Assembly (NCBI RefSeq): GCF_023155745.1
Contig: NZ_JAKNUS010000002.1
Span: 1 to 64,000 of the forward strand
From: Microbacterium kunmingense
Lineage (GTDB): Bacteria; Actinomycetota; Actinomycetes; Actinomycetales; Microbacteriaceae
DNA: 64,000 bases
Direction of reading: 5' to 3'
Both the position numbers and the translations under genes were made by a program. Every line of letters begins with the position of its first letter. Position 1 is the stretch's first letter. A model generated the notes under the pieces. The model was not told where the DNA came from, did no database searches, and saw only the letters and a list, made by a program, of their open reading frames with translations. Shown here one piece after another: positions 34,114 to 43,338 of the stretch.

Positions 34114-36645
34114 ATGACGGCTGTTGCGCAGACGGTGGTGCTCGAGGCCAAAGGGATGTACCGGGGGTCGTCAAAGGCGGTGGTCGAAGCGGCCCTCTCC
34201 CGTCGCCCGGGCGTGACCCGGGTCGAGGCGAACCCGGTGTCGCAGACGGCAACCGTGACCTTCGACCCTGCGCGGATCTCACTGGCGGATCTTCGCCGCT
34301 GGGTGGAGGACTGCGGCTACCACTGCAGCGGGATGTCCGTTCCCGATCACCTCTGCGACCCGATGGAGCACGTCGACCATGGCGGGCATGCAGCACCCGC
34401 TGGAACCGGAACGGCGGTGACGGACGAGGACCACACTGCGCACGGACAACCGGCCATCGCACGTGCCGGAGGGACACAGCCGCATGCCGGCCACCCATCG
34501 TCTCCGGCCGCCCCTGCAGCTGCGACGGCGGGCACATCTGCGCACGCCGATCACGCCGTGCAGCCGACGCCCGCAAGTAGCGCACAGGAGGTGATGGGGC
34601 ACGGCGGCAACGGCGCCGGCACGTCGATGGCGGACATGGTGCGGGACATGCGGAATCGCTTCCTGGTCGCCGCCATCTTCTCGGTGGGGATCCTCCTGTG
34701 GTCTCCGATCGGTCGGGACGTCCTGGGCTTCACGGTCCCGGCACCGTTCGGCCTCCGCGACGACGTGTTCTCGCTTCTGCTGTCGCTGCCCGTGATCTTC
34801 TACTCGGCGTGGATCTTCTTCGACGGCGCGTACCGGGCGCTTCGGGCCCGCACGCTGGACATGATGGTGCTCGTCGCCGTCGGCGTCGGGGCGGGGTGGC
34901 TCTACAGCCTCGTCGTCACACTGACGGGGGGCGGCGAGGTGTTCTACGAGGCGGCGACCGTCCTCGCGAGCTTCGTCCTGCTCGGCCACTGGATCGAGAT
35001 GCGGGCGAGGGGCGGCGCCAACGACGCGATCCGAACCCTGCTCGAGCTGGCCCCGCCGAAGGCACTCGTCATCCGCGACGGCGAGACGATCGAGGTGAGC
35101 ACATCCGACATCGTCCCGGGGGATCTGATGCTCGTGAAGCCGGGGTCCAAGGTCCCGACCGACGGAACCGTCGAAGACGGAGAGTCGGAGATCGACGAGT
35201 CGATGGTCACCGGCGAGAGCCTTCCCGTCTCGAAAGGCCCGGGGTCAGGCGTCATCGGGGCCTCGGTCAACACGACCGGCACGCTGCGGGTCCGCGCGAC
35301 GAAGGTCGGTGCCGACACCGCGCTCGCGCAGATCGTGGCGCTGGTGCAGGAGGCGCAGAACTCCAAGGCGCCCGGGCAGAAACTCGCCGACCGCGCAGCC
35401 TTCTGGCTCGTGTTCGTGGCGTTGATCGGCGGCAGCGGCACGTTCATCGTCTGGCTGCTCGCCGGCGCGACGGTGCAGAGCGCGCTGCTGTTCGCCATCA
35501 CCGTCGTCGTGATCACCTGCCCCGACGCGTTGGGGCTCGCCACACCGACCGCGATCATGGTCGGCACAGGTCTCGGCGCGAAACGCGGGGTGCTGTTCAA
35601 GAACGCGACCGCGCTCGAGTCGGCGGCGTCCATCGACACGGTCGTCCTCGACAAGACCGGAACCCTCACCAAGGGCAAGCCCGAAGTCACGGACTTCGTG
35701 ACCGCCGGAATCCCGGAACGCGAGCTGTTGTCGCTGGTCGCTGCAGTCGAACGGGAGTCGGAGCACCCGCTCGCCGGTGCCGTGGTCGCCTACGCCGACA
35801 AGATGGGGGCGCCGGTGCTCACCCCGTCCGGCTTCCGGAACGTGCCGGGCCACGGCGCCGGCGCCGAAGTCGACGGCCGGCAGGTCCTCGTCGGAAACCG
35901 CAAGCTCATGGTGGCGGAGGGGGTCGACATCAGTGAGATCGAAACCCGACGTGATGAACTCGCGACGACCGGTCGCACTGCGGTCCTGGTTGCCGTCGAC
36001 GGCGTGGGGGCGGGGTTCGTCGGCCTCGCGGACGCGGCGCGCGAGACGGCGCCGGCGGCGATCGCGGCCCTCCACGAGGCGGGCGCAGAGGTGGTCATGC
36101 TCACCGGCGACAACGAGGCGACGGCCAAGCGGATCGCGGCGCAGCTGAAGATCGACACCGTGATCGCCGACGTGCTGCCACAGGACAAGTCGGCGAAGAT
36201 CGCGGAGCTCCAAGCCGCGGGCAAGCGGGTCGCGATGGTCGGTGACGGCGTCAACGACGCTCCCGCCCTGGCCAAGGCCGATCTCGGCATCGCGATCGGA
36301 GCGGGCACCGACGTCGCGATCGAGACCGCGGACGTCGTGCTGATGCGCTCCGACCCGCTCGACGTGCCGATCGCACTCAAGATCGGCAAGGGCACGGTCC
36401 GCAAGATGCGGCAGAACCTGGGCTGGGCGATCGGCTACAACGTGATCGCACTGCCCATCGCCGCGGGCGTCTTCTACCCCGCGTTCGGGCTGATGCTCAG
36501 ACCCGAGATCGCGGCGATCTCGATGTCCGGATCGAGCCTGATCGTTGCGGTGAACGCCCTGCTGCTGAAGCGTCTTCGTCTCCCCCGAGCCGTGGACGCT
36601 CCGGCTGAAACCGGGCTCCCGCAGCTCGCCACCACGAACGCCTGA
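34114..36645 (+). CDS. heavy-metal P1B-type ATPase with CPD motif
   Basis: 843 residues, a cation-exporting P-type ATPase. The N-terminal HMA-like domain (about 6-70) has lost its CxxC metal site: the expected GMxCxxC reads GMYRGSSK (14-21). A His-rich, Ala/Pro linker follows (about 78-180, with [23 protein letters not shown] and GHGGNG). About eight membrane segments, TGES, phosphorylated Asp513 in DKTGTLTKG, and [10 protein letters not shown] are intact. The membrane metal motif is CPD (469-471) rather than the CPC of Cu(I) pumps. Copper is the best guess from overall similarity and island context, but the changed ligands could alter metal or affinity. ATG at 34114 follows GGAGGAGGAGG. Confidence 0.92.
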   Translation: MTAVAQTVVLEAKGMYRGSSKAVVEAALSRRPGVTRVEANPVSQTATVTFDPARISLADLRRWVEDCGYHCSGMSVPDHLCDPMEHVDHGGHAAPAGTGTAVTDEDHTAHGQPAIARAGGTQPHAGHPSSPAAPAAATAGTSAHADHAVQPTPASSAQEVMGHGGNGAGTSMADMVRDMRNRFLVAAIFSVGILLWSPIGRDVLGFTVPAPFGLRDDVFSLLLSLPVIFYSAWIFFDGAYRALRARTLDMMVLVAVGVGAGWLYSLVVTLTGGGEVFYEAATVLASFVLLGHWIEMRARGGANDAIRTLLELAPPKALVIRDGETIEVSTSDIVPGDLMLVKPGSKVPTDGTVEDGESEIDESMVTGESLPVSKGPGSGVIGASVNTTGTLRVRATKVGADTALAQIVALVQEAQNSKAPGQKLADRAAFWLVFVALIGGSGTFIVWLLAGATVQSALLFAITVVVITCPDALGLATPTAIMVGTGLGAKRGVLFKNATALESAASIDTVVLDKTGTLTKGKPEVTDFVTAGIPERELLSLVAAVERESEHPLAGAVVAYADKMGAPVLTPSGFRNVPGHGAGAEVDGRQVLVGNRKLMVAEGVDISEIETRRDELATTGRTAVLVAVDGVGAGFVGLADAARETAPAAIAALHEAGAEVVMLTGDNEATAKRIAAQLKIDTVIADVLPQDKSAKIAELQAAGKRVAMVGDGVNDAPALAKADLGIAIGAGTDVAIETADVVLMRSDPLDVPIALKIGKGTVRKMRQNLGWAIGYNVIALPIAAGVFYPAFGLMLRPEIAAISMSGSSLIVAVNALLLKRLRLPRAVDAPAETGLPQLATTNA

Positions 36646-36689
36646 CCTTCGCGCCGGATTCGGCACGATCGATCGAGAGGACATTCATC

Positions 36690-39140
36690 ATGCCCGGCAC
36701 GGATAGGAACACCGCGGCTGCCCCTCCTGCCCTGAATCCCGGGACCCTGAACCCGGAGGAACTCGCCCACATCGATGCCTGGTGGCGCGCGGCGAACTAC
36801 CTGTCGGTGGGTCAGATCTACCTGATGGACAACCCGCTGCTGCGGGAGCCGCTGCTGCCCGAGCACGTCAAGCCCCGGTTGCTCGGCCACTGGGGAACAA
36901 CCCCCGGGCTGAACTTCATCTATGCCCACCTGAACCGCGCGATCTCGGCGCGGGACCTGGACATGATGTACGTGATGGGTCCGGGGCACGGAGGTCCCGG
37001 CCCGGTCGCGGCAGCCTGGCTGGAGGGGACGTACAGCGAGGTCTACCCGCACATCTCCCAGAACGAGGCCGGCATGAAGCGGCTGTTCACCCAGTTCTCC
37101 TTCCCCGGCGGTATTCCCAGCCACGTGGCGCCCGAGACACCGGGGTCGATCCATGAGGGCGGGGAACTCGGTTACGCACTTTCGCATGCCTATGGCGCCG
37201 CGTTCGACAACCCCGAGCTGATCGTCGCAGCCGTGGTCGGCGACGGTGAGGCGGAGACCGGTCCGCTCGCGGCCGCGTGGCACTCGAACAAGTTCGTCGA
37301 CCCGATGCGCGACGGCGCCGTGCTGCCGATCCTGCACCTCAACGGCTACAAGATTGCCAACCCCACGGTGCTGTCGCGGATCGACGCTGATGAACTCGAC
37401 TCGCTGCTGCGCGGATTCGGGCACGAACCGCACTACGTGGAGGGGGACGACCCGGCGCTGATGCATCAGCGGTTCGCGGAGGTGCTGGACTCGTGCCTCG
37501 ACAGGATCCAGGAGATCCGGGAGCACGCGCGGTCGAGCGGGGACAGCACCCGCCCGCGCTGGCCGATGATCGTGCTCCGCTCCCCCAAGGGCTGGACCGG
37601 GCCGAAGACGGTGGACGGACTCCCCGTGGAGGGCACCTGGCGCTCGCACCAGGTGCCGTTCGCGGAAGCACGGGAGAACGACGACCATCGGGCGGTGCTG
37701 GAGCAGTGGCTGCGCAGCTACCGGCCGGAGGAGCTGTTCGACGAGTCCGGCTCCCCCGTGCCCGAGATCCGCGACCTGCACCCGCTCGGCGAGCGCCGGA
37801 TGAGCGCCAACCCACACGCCAACGGCGGGCTGCTGCTGAAGAGCCTGCACATGCCGGACTTCCGCGACTACGCCGTGCCGGTGGAGGTGCCGGGTACCGG
37901 CCAGACCGAGTCGACACGCGTCCTCGGGACCCTCCTGCGCGACGTCATGGCAGCCAATGACAGCACCTTCCGGGTCTTCGCGCCCGACGAGAACAACTCG
38001 AACCGGCTCGGCGCGGTGCTGGAGGCGACCGATCGGGCCTGGAACGCCGAGATCCTCCCGGGTGACGACAAGCTGGCGCCGAACGGCCGGGTGATGGAGA
38101 TCCTGTCGGAGCACACCTGTCAGGGCTGGTTGGAGGGGTACCTGCTCACCGGCCGGCACGGCTTCTTCTCCTGCTACGAGGCGTTCATCCACATCATCGA
38201 CTCGATGTTCAACCAGCACGCGAAGTGGCTCACCACCACGAACGACATCGAGTGGCGCCGGCCGGTCGCGTCGCTGAACTACCTGCTGACGTCGCACGTC
38301 TGGCGGCAGGACCACAACGGGTTCTCCCACCAGGACCCCGGGTTCATCGACCACGTGGTGAACAAGAAGTCCGATGTGATCCGGGTGTATCTGCCGCCGG
38401 ACGCGAACACCCTGCTGTCGGTGGCGGACCACTGCCTGCGCAGCCGCCAGTACGTGAACGTGATCGTGGCCGGCAAGCAGCCGCAGCTGCAGTACCTCGA
38501 CATGCAGTCGGCGATCGAGCACTGCACGAAGGGCGTCGGGATCTGGGACTGGGCGAGTTCGGACCAGGATGCCGAGCCCGACGTCGTGATGGCCTGCGCC
38601 GGCGATGTGCCCACCATGGAGACGCTCGCGGCGGTGGAGCTGCTCACCGCGCGCTTCCCGGATTTGAAGATCCGGGTCGTCAACGTCGTGGATCTGATGC
38701 GCCTGCAGGATGACCGCACCCACCCGCACGGGCTCGCCGACGCCGACTTCGATGCCCTGTTCACGACGAACACCCCGGTGATCTTCGCGTACCACGGGTA
38801 TCCGTGGCTGATCCACCGGCTCACCTACCGCCGGACGAACCACAAGAACTTCCACGTGCGCGGCTACATCGAGGAGGGCACGACGACCACCCCGTTCGAC
38901 ATGTGTGTGCTCAACTCGATCGACCGCTTCAGCCTCGCCAGCGACGTGCTGGACCGGGTTCCCCGGCTCCGCGACGTGGGTGCGCACGCCCGGGAGGAGT
39001 TCAAGAACGCCCTCATCCGCCACCGCCAGTACATCCGCACCCACGGGGAGGACCTGCCCGAGGTGCGGGAGTGGCAATGGTCCCCCGCTGCCGGGACGAC
39101 GAACGCGGTGCCGAACGAGCCGTTGCGGGAGCCGGTCTGA
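36690..39140 (+). CDS. xfp: xylulose-5-phosphate/fructose-6-phosphate phosphoketolase
   Basis: 816 residues, full family length. A thiamine diphosphate enzyme that uses phosphate to split xylulose-5-phosphate or fructose-6-phosphate into acetyl phosphate plus glyceraldehyde-3-phosphate or erythrose-4-phosphate. Key blocks are [54 protein letters not shown] (diphosphate and Mg site), [11 protein letters not shown] and [15 protein letters not shown]. It starts 44 bp after the ATPase gene behind GAGAGGA and ends 1 bp before the next gene. It gives a glycolysis bypass that avoids the upper GAPDH step for part of the carbon. Confidence 0.96.
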   Translation: MPGTDRNTAAAPPALNPGTLNPEELAHIDAWWRAANYLSVGQIYLMDNPLLREPLLPEHVKPRLLGHWGTTPGLNFIYAHLNRAISARDLDMMYVMGPGHGGPGPVAAAWLEGTYSEVYPHISQNEAGMKRLFTQFSFPGGIPSHVAPETPGSIHEGGELGYALSHAYGAAFDNPELIVAAVVGDGEAETGPLAAAWHSNKFVDPMRDGAVLPILHLNGYKIANPTVLSRIDADELDSLLRGFGHEPHYVEGDDPALMHQRFAEVLDSCLDRIQEIREHARSSGDSTRPRWPMIVLRSPKGWTGPKTVDGLPVEGTWRSHQVPFAEARENDDHRAVLEQWLRSYRPEELFDESGSPVPEIRDLHPLGERRMSANPHANGGLLLKSLHMPDFRDYAVPVEVPGTGQTESTRVLGTLLRDVMAANDSTFRVFAPDENNSNRLGAVLEATDRAWNAEILPGDDKLAPNGRVMEILSEHTCQGWLEGYLLTGRHGFFSCYEAFIHIIDSMFNQHAKWLTTTNDIEWRRPVASLNYLLTSHVWRQDHNGFSHQDPGFIDHVVNKKSDVIRVYLPPDANTLLSVADHCLRSRQYVNVIVAGKQPQLQYLDMQSAIEHCTKGVGIWDWASSDQDAEPDVVMACAGDVPTMETLAAVELLTARFPDLKIRVVNVVDLMRLQDDRTHPHGLADADFDALFTTNTPVIFAYHGYPWLIHRLTYRRTNHKNFHVRGYIEEGTTTTPFDMCVLNSIDRFSLASDVLDRVPRLRDVGAHAREEFKNALIRHRQYIRTHGEDLPEVREWQWSPAAGTTNAVPNEPLREPV

Positions 39141-39141
39141 G

Positions 39142-42027
39142 ATGACGGTCGCGACGCCTGGCATCCGCACCGGGTACGGCGCGGTGCTGTTCGTCGTGGA
39201 CGGCGGGGAGGCGGAGCCCGGGGGCGCCTCGGCCGGCCTCCCCCGAGGCGTTCCCGACATCCTCCCCCGGCTGCGTGCGGGCGGAATTCCCGTGGCGCTC
39301 GTTCCGGGAGGCGGCGCTCGGCCCGAAGGGGCAGGCATCGAAGCACTGTTCGATCTGGTTGCGGCCCCCGCCGCATCGTCCGGCGTTCCGCGCTCGGGTC
39401 TGGAGGCGGACGCGCTCATCGATGCCTCGCGACGACTGGGGGTCGCACCCACGCGGGCGGTGGTCGTGGCGGACTCCGCCGCTGGGGTGCAAGCCGGGCG
39501 TGCCGGGAACTTCGGCCTGGTGGTCGGCATCGACGGCGCATCGAGCCGCGCCGGCCTGGAGGACGCCGGCGCCCACCTGGTGCTCGGGACTGCGTCGGAA
39601 CTCGACCTCGGCGCGGCGAGGACCGACCCCTGGCTGCTCGTGTACGAGGGGTTCGACCCGGCGCACGAAGGCCACCGCGAAGCGCTGACCGCGCTCGGGA
39701 ACGGCTACCTCGGCAGCCGCGGTGCGCATCCCGAACGACACGACGACGGGGTGCACTACCCCGGCACGTACGTGGCGGGTCTCTTCAACCGCACCGTGGT
39801 CGAAGCGCACGGACGGCGCGTCGAGGAGGAGCACCTCGTCAACCTTCCGAACTGGCTGCCGTTCGACCTGCGGATCGGGGACGGCCCATGGTGGTCGTCC
39901 GGGGAGATCCCGGCGACTGGTGAGCGCCGTGCGCTCGACCTGCGAAGCGGCGTGCTGACCCGCACCGTGACCCTGAGCGGCCCGCACGGACCGCTCACGA
40001 TCGTGCAACGCTCCTTCGCCTCCATGCACGACCCCCACCTGCTCGCCCTCGAGACCACCCTCACGGCGCAAGGGTGGAGCGGCCGCGTGCGCGTCCGCTC
40101 CGGAATCGATGCCGGGGTCCGCAACGCGAACGGCGGGGCGGACGCCGACGCCACGAATCTTGCCGCACCGGTCTTCCGGCACATCGACGGGGTCCTTCTC
40201 TGCGAGGTGGAGACCGCACAGAGCGGGGTGCGGATCGCCCTCGCCTCCCGCACTCGAGTCACCGGCGCCGACGGCGAGCCGGGACGACGACCGGTGCACG
40301 ACGGCTTCTCCGCTGCCGACGAGATCGACGTGGACCTGGCGGCCGACCGCCCGGTGCGGGTCGACAAGACGGTCGCCCTCGTCACCTCACGCGATCCGGC
40401 GATCGCATCTCCCGCGCAGGGCGCACTCGACCGCTTGCGCTGGCACGGCGAAGACCTGGCGCCGCTCCTGCTGCGGCATGAGGACGCCTGGCGTCGGCTG
40501 TGGCATCTGTTCGAAGTGTCCATCGAGGCGGACACGCAGAGCCGGCTGGTGCTCAACCTGCACCTGTTCCACCTGGTGCAAGCCGTGTCGCCGCATACCG
40601 CCCTGGTCGACGCCGGCGTGCCGGCCCGCGGCCTGAACGGCGAGGGATACCGCGGCCACATCTTCTGGGACGAGCTGTTCGTGGTGCCGGTGATCGGACG
40701 GCGGATGCCGGAGGTCGCCGCCGCCCTGCTCGACTACCGGTGGCACCGGCTCGACGCGGCCCGCGCAGCTGCGCGGGAGGCCGGTCTCGCCGGCGCGATG
40801 TTCCCCTGGCAGAGCGGCAGCGACGGCCGCGAAGAGACCCCGACGGAGCTCTACAACTCCCGCTCGCAACGCTGGATGCCCGACAACTCCAGACGGCAGC
40901 GGCACGTCGGACTCGCCGTCGCATTCAACGCCTGGGAGCACTTCCAGACCACCGGCGACCGGGAGTGGCTGGCGAACCGCGGCGCGGACCTGATGGTGGA
41001 GGTCGCGAGACTCTTCGCCTCGCTCGCAGCGCTCGACCCCGCTGACGGCAGATTCCACATCGACGGTGTGATGGGTCCCGACGAGTTCCACGACGGATAC
41101 CCCGGGCAGCCTGGGTCTGGCGTCCGTGACAGCGCGTACACGAACGTGCTCGCCGCGTGGCTGTTCGCGCGGCTGGGCGACCTGCAGGACGAGCTCGGCG
41201 GGCACGCCTGGGAGACGATCACGGACCGCCTCGGGGTCAGCCTCGACGAGATCAGGCGGTGGACCGAGCTCAGCCGGAGGCTTGCGGTGCCCTTCCTTCC
41301 CGACGGGGTGATCAGCCAGTTCGCCGGATACGAAGAGCTTGCCGAGCTGGACTGGGACCGCTACCGCCGCACGTACGGCAACATCGGCCGGCTCGACCTC
41401 ATCCTGGAGGCGGAGGGCGACGCCACGAACCACTACCGGCTCTCGAAGCAGGCGGATGTGCTCATGCTCGTCTACCTCCTCGGCGTCGAGGGCTTGATCG
41501 ACCAGCTGTCGCAGCTCGGCTACCCGGCCACGATGGATGATCTCCACCGGACCCTCGAGTTCTACAGCGCCCGGACGTCGCACGGGTCGACGCTCAGCCG
41601 GGTCGTCCACGCATCCGTGTGGGCGGCGTTCGACCCGTCACGCTCCTGGGAGCTGTTCCGGGAGGCGCTCGTCGCCGACCTCGATGACACGCAGGGCGGC
41701 ACCACCCGCCAAGGGGTGCATCTGGGCGCCATGGCGGGCACCGCGGACATCGTGGTGCGGTCGTTCGCCGGACTCACGCTCCGCGCCGGGGAGCTGATCT
41801 TCACCCCGCGGCTGCCGCCCCGCCTGCGAAGCGTGAGCTTCACGATCCACCACCGGGGTCACGGAATCACCGTGTGGCTGACCCCGCAGGAGCTGCGGCT
41901 GGTGTGCGCACCGAGCTCCGCCGCCCCCGTCGTCGTCGACGTCCACGGGACGCGAATGCCGTTGAGCGGCGGCACCGAGCAGGTGTTCGCGCTCGATCGG
42001 AGATCCTCGAGAAAGGAAGCGAAATGA
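39142..42027 (+). CDS. GH65 disaccharide phosphorylase fused to an inactive HAD domain
   Basis: 961 residues, two parts. Residues 1-150 match a beta-phosphoglucomutase-like HAD fold (AVLFVVDGG, RAVVVADSAAGVQAGRAGNFGLVVGID). The catalytic nucleophile is lost, since the usual DxD reads V18-V-D20. Residues about 165-955 are a GH65 protein: N-terminal beta-sandwich, then an alpha/alpha barrel with the general acid Glu648 in GVMGPDEFH and phosphate-pocket elements near RTSHGSTLS. GH65 enzymes phosphorolyse trehalose, maltose, kojibiose or related glucosides to beta-glucose-1-phosphate; which one cannot be told. ATG at 39142 lies 1 bp after xfp; its stop overlaps the GAPDH start (ATGA). Confidence 0.92.
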   Translation: MTVATPGIRTGYGAVLFVVDGGEAEPGGASAGLPRGVPDILPRLRAGGIPVALVPGGGARPEGAGIEALFDLVAAPAASSGVPRSGLEADALIDASRRLGVAPTRAVVVADSAAGVQAGRAGNFGLVVGIDGASSRAGLEDAGAHLVLGTASELDLGAARTDPWLLVYEGFDPAHEGHREALTALGNGYLGSRGAHPERHDDGVHYPGTYVAGLFNRTVVEAHGRRVEEEHLVNLPNWLPFDLRIGDGPWWSSGEIPATGERRALDLRSGVLTRTVTLSGPHGPLTIVQRSFASMHDPHLLALETTLTAQGWSGRVRVRSGIDAGVRNANGGADADATNLAAPVFRHIDGVLLCEVETAQSGVRIALASRTRVTGADGEPGRRPVHDGFSAADEIDVDLAADRPVRVDKTVALVTSRDPAIASPAQGALDRLRWHGEDLAPLLLRHEDAWRRLWHLFEVSIEADTQSRLVLNLHLFHLVQAVSPHTALVDAGVPARGLNGEGYRGHIFWDELFVVPVIGRRMPEVAAALLDYRWHRLDAARAAAREAGLAGAMFPWQSGSDGREETPTELYNSRSQRWMPDNSRRQRHVGLAVAFNAWEHFQTTGDREWLANRGADLMVEVARLFASLAALDPADGRFHIDGVMGPDEFHDGYPGQPGSGVRDSAYTNVLAAWLFARLGDLQDELGGHAWETITDRLGVSLDEIRRWTELSRRLAVPFLPDGVISQFAGYEELAELDWDRYRRTYGNIGRLDLILEAEGDATNHYRLSKQADVLMLVYLLGVEGLIDQLSQLGYPATMDDLHRTLEFYSARTSHGSTLSRVVHASVWAAFDPSRSWELFREALVADLDDTQGGTTRQGVHLGAMAGTADIVVRSFAGLTLRAGELIFTPRLPPRLRSVSFTIHHRGHGITVWLTPQELRLVCAPSSAAPVVVDVHGTRMPLSGGTEQVFALDRRSSRKEAK

Positions 42028-43073
42028 CCACTGTGCGCGTCGCCGTCAACGGGTATGGCGTCATCGGGAAGCGGGTCGCCGACGCCGTCCTGGCGCAGCC
42101 TGACATGGAGTTGGCAGGCATCGCCGACGTCGCCACCGACTGGCGCATCAAGACCGCCATCGGTCGGGCGCCGATCTACGCGGCGACGGCCGAGACGGCC
42201 GCCGGCATGGCCGACGCCGGCGTGGAGGTGGCCGGAACCCTGCACGAGCTCCTCCACTCCGCCGATATCGTGGTGGACACGACCCCGAAGCACGTGGCCG
42301 CGGGGAACGTCGCCCACTACCGGGAGCACGGCGTCAAGTTCATCCTGCAGGGTGGCGAATCGCACAAGACCACGGGGCATTCCTTCGTCGCCCAGGCGAA
42401 CTATGCCAGCGCGATCGGGCGGGACAGCACCCGCGTCGTCTCCTGCAACACGACGAGCATCGTGCGGGTGCTCGGCGCCCTCCGCGACGCCGGTCTGCTG
42501 CTGCGCGCCCGGGGCGTCCTCATCCGCCGGGCCACCGACCCGTGGGAGTCCCACGAGGGCGGCATCATGAACACGTTGGTCCCGGAGCCGGTCATCCCGT
42601 CTCACCAGGGACCCGACGCGCAGACCGTCGTGCCGGATCTGGACCTCGTCACCATCGCGGCGAAGGGCGCCCACACCCAGACCCACAGCCACTTCTGGAC
42701 CATCCAGCTGACCCGCCAGGCGACGCGCGAGGAGGTGCTGGACGCCTTCCGGAAGGCGCCACGGATCGCGTTCATCCGCATGTCGGACGGCCTGGTCGCC
42801 CTCAACTCCACCATCGAGCTGATGCGCGATCTCGGACGCCCCCGCGGCGACATGTGGGAGGTGGCGCTGTGGGAGGACCTCGTCACGGTCCAGGGGGACG
42901 AGCTCTTCCTGACCTATCAGGTGTTCAACGAGGCCATCGTCGTCCCGGAGACCATCGACGCCATCCGCGCGCTCACCGGGCTCGCGCCGGACGCCGCGGC
43001 ATCGATGACGATCACCGACGCCACCTTCGGTATGCGCAAGGAATTCCTCGCCGCCGGCGGGGGGACCGCGTGA
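42024..43073 (+). CDS. type II (archaeal-type) glyceraldehyde-3-phosphate dehydrogenase
   Basis: 349 residues. It matches the archaeal GAPDH family, not bacterial GapA: VRVAVNGYGVIGKRVADAV at the N-terminus, ILQGGESHKTTG, and the catalytic Cys141 in SCNTTSIVR. SHQGPDAQTVVPDL and HTQTHSHFWTI also follow the archaeal pattern. These enzymes oxidise glyceraldehyde-3-phosphate with NAD(P) and phosphate. It is probably a second GAPDH, additional to a chromosomal gapA outside the window. Coupled by four-base overlaps to both neighbours. Having it in an operon with a metal pump and phosphoketolase suggests replacement of a metal-sensitive glycolytic step. Confidence 0.92.
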   Translation: MTTVRVAVNGYGVIGKRVADAVLAQPDMELAGIADVATDWRIKTAIGRAPIYAATAETAAGMADAGVEVAGTLHELLHSADIVVDTTPKHVAAGNVAHYREHGVKFILQGGESHKTTGHSFVAQANYASAIGRDSTRVVSCNTTSIVRVLGALRDAGLLLRARGVLIRRATDPWESHEGGIMNTLVPEPVIPSHQGPDAQTVVPDLDLVTIAAKGAHTQTHSHFWTIQLTRQATREEVLDAFRKAPRIAFIRMSDGLVALNSTIELMRDLGRPRGDMWEVALWEDLVTVQGDELFLTYQVFNEAIVVPETIDAIRALTGLAPDAAASMTITDATFGMRKEFLAAGGGTA

Positions 43074-43243
43074 CCTCGAGCAGCCCGCACGGCGAGGGCT
43101 CCGTAGCGCACCAGGGCGATGGCGGCGGGTCTGCCGGCGGCCCCCGCCGCTCGCCGGCGATGTGGGCGGTGCTCGCGCTGGCGGTTGCCGGGATTCTCAT
43201 CTACCTGGTCGTCGACCATTGGCCGCACGTGCTCGCCAGATAG
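43070..43243 (+). CDS. 57-residue single-pass membrane protein
   Basis: 57 residues: a Gly/Ser/His-rich N-terminus (about 1-28) then one membrane segment (MWAVLALAVAGILIYLVVDHW, about 31-51). GTG overlaps the GAPDH stop by four bases. Small hydrophobic proteins of this kind (DUF2933-like) accompany metal pumps in some clusters; assignment is tentative. Its last two bases and stop (AGATAG) lie inside the inverted relaxase fragment, so its natural C-terminus may have been cut by that rearrangement. Confidence 0.65.
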   Translation: MTSSSPHGEGSVAHQGDGGGSAGGPRRSPAMWAVLALAVAGILIYLVVDHWPHVLAR

Positions 43244-43293
43244 CGCAGGGCATCCGAGCCGGTGCCCCGGAACGGGATGACGCCGCCCTTCAT
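43201..43293 (-). pseudogene. inverted 5' end of the relaxase gene
   Basis: On the minus strand, ATG at 43293 with an excellent RBS (GGAAGGAGG) opens MKGGVIPFRGTGSDALRYL and then runs 11 unrelated residues into a stop at 43201. The first 19 residues look like the missing N-terminus of the MobF relaxase encoded just to the right on the plus strand, whose frame begins abruptly at LESDRARADEYY. Joining the two after the Tyr-Leu gives a continuous relaxase start. The tyrosine of RYL aligns with the first catalytic tyrosine of MobF relaxases (TrwC Tyr18). So start codon, RBS and nicking residue sit inverted beside the body. Confidence 0.75.
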
Positions 43294-43338
43294 GGCTCGC
43301 CTCCTTCCTCAAATGACAGCTACCGTATCAGGTAGGAT

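Noticed and set aside
33830..34117. Possible 95-codon plus-strand gene before the P-type ATPase
   Set aside because: No RBS, overlaps the strongly supported ATPase start, and composition does not look protein-like. The region is better seen as regulatory.
43308..43336. CTACC-N6-GGTAG dyad as an operator or oriT
   Set aside because: It lies in the inverted relaxase segment at 43320-43335, but the arms are only 5 bp; not enough to call either.
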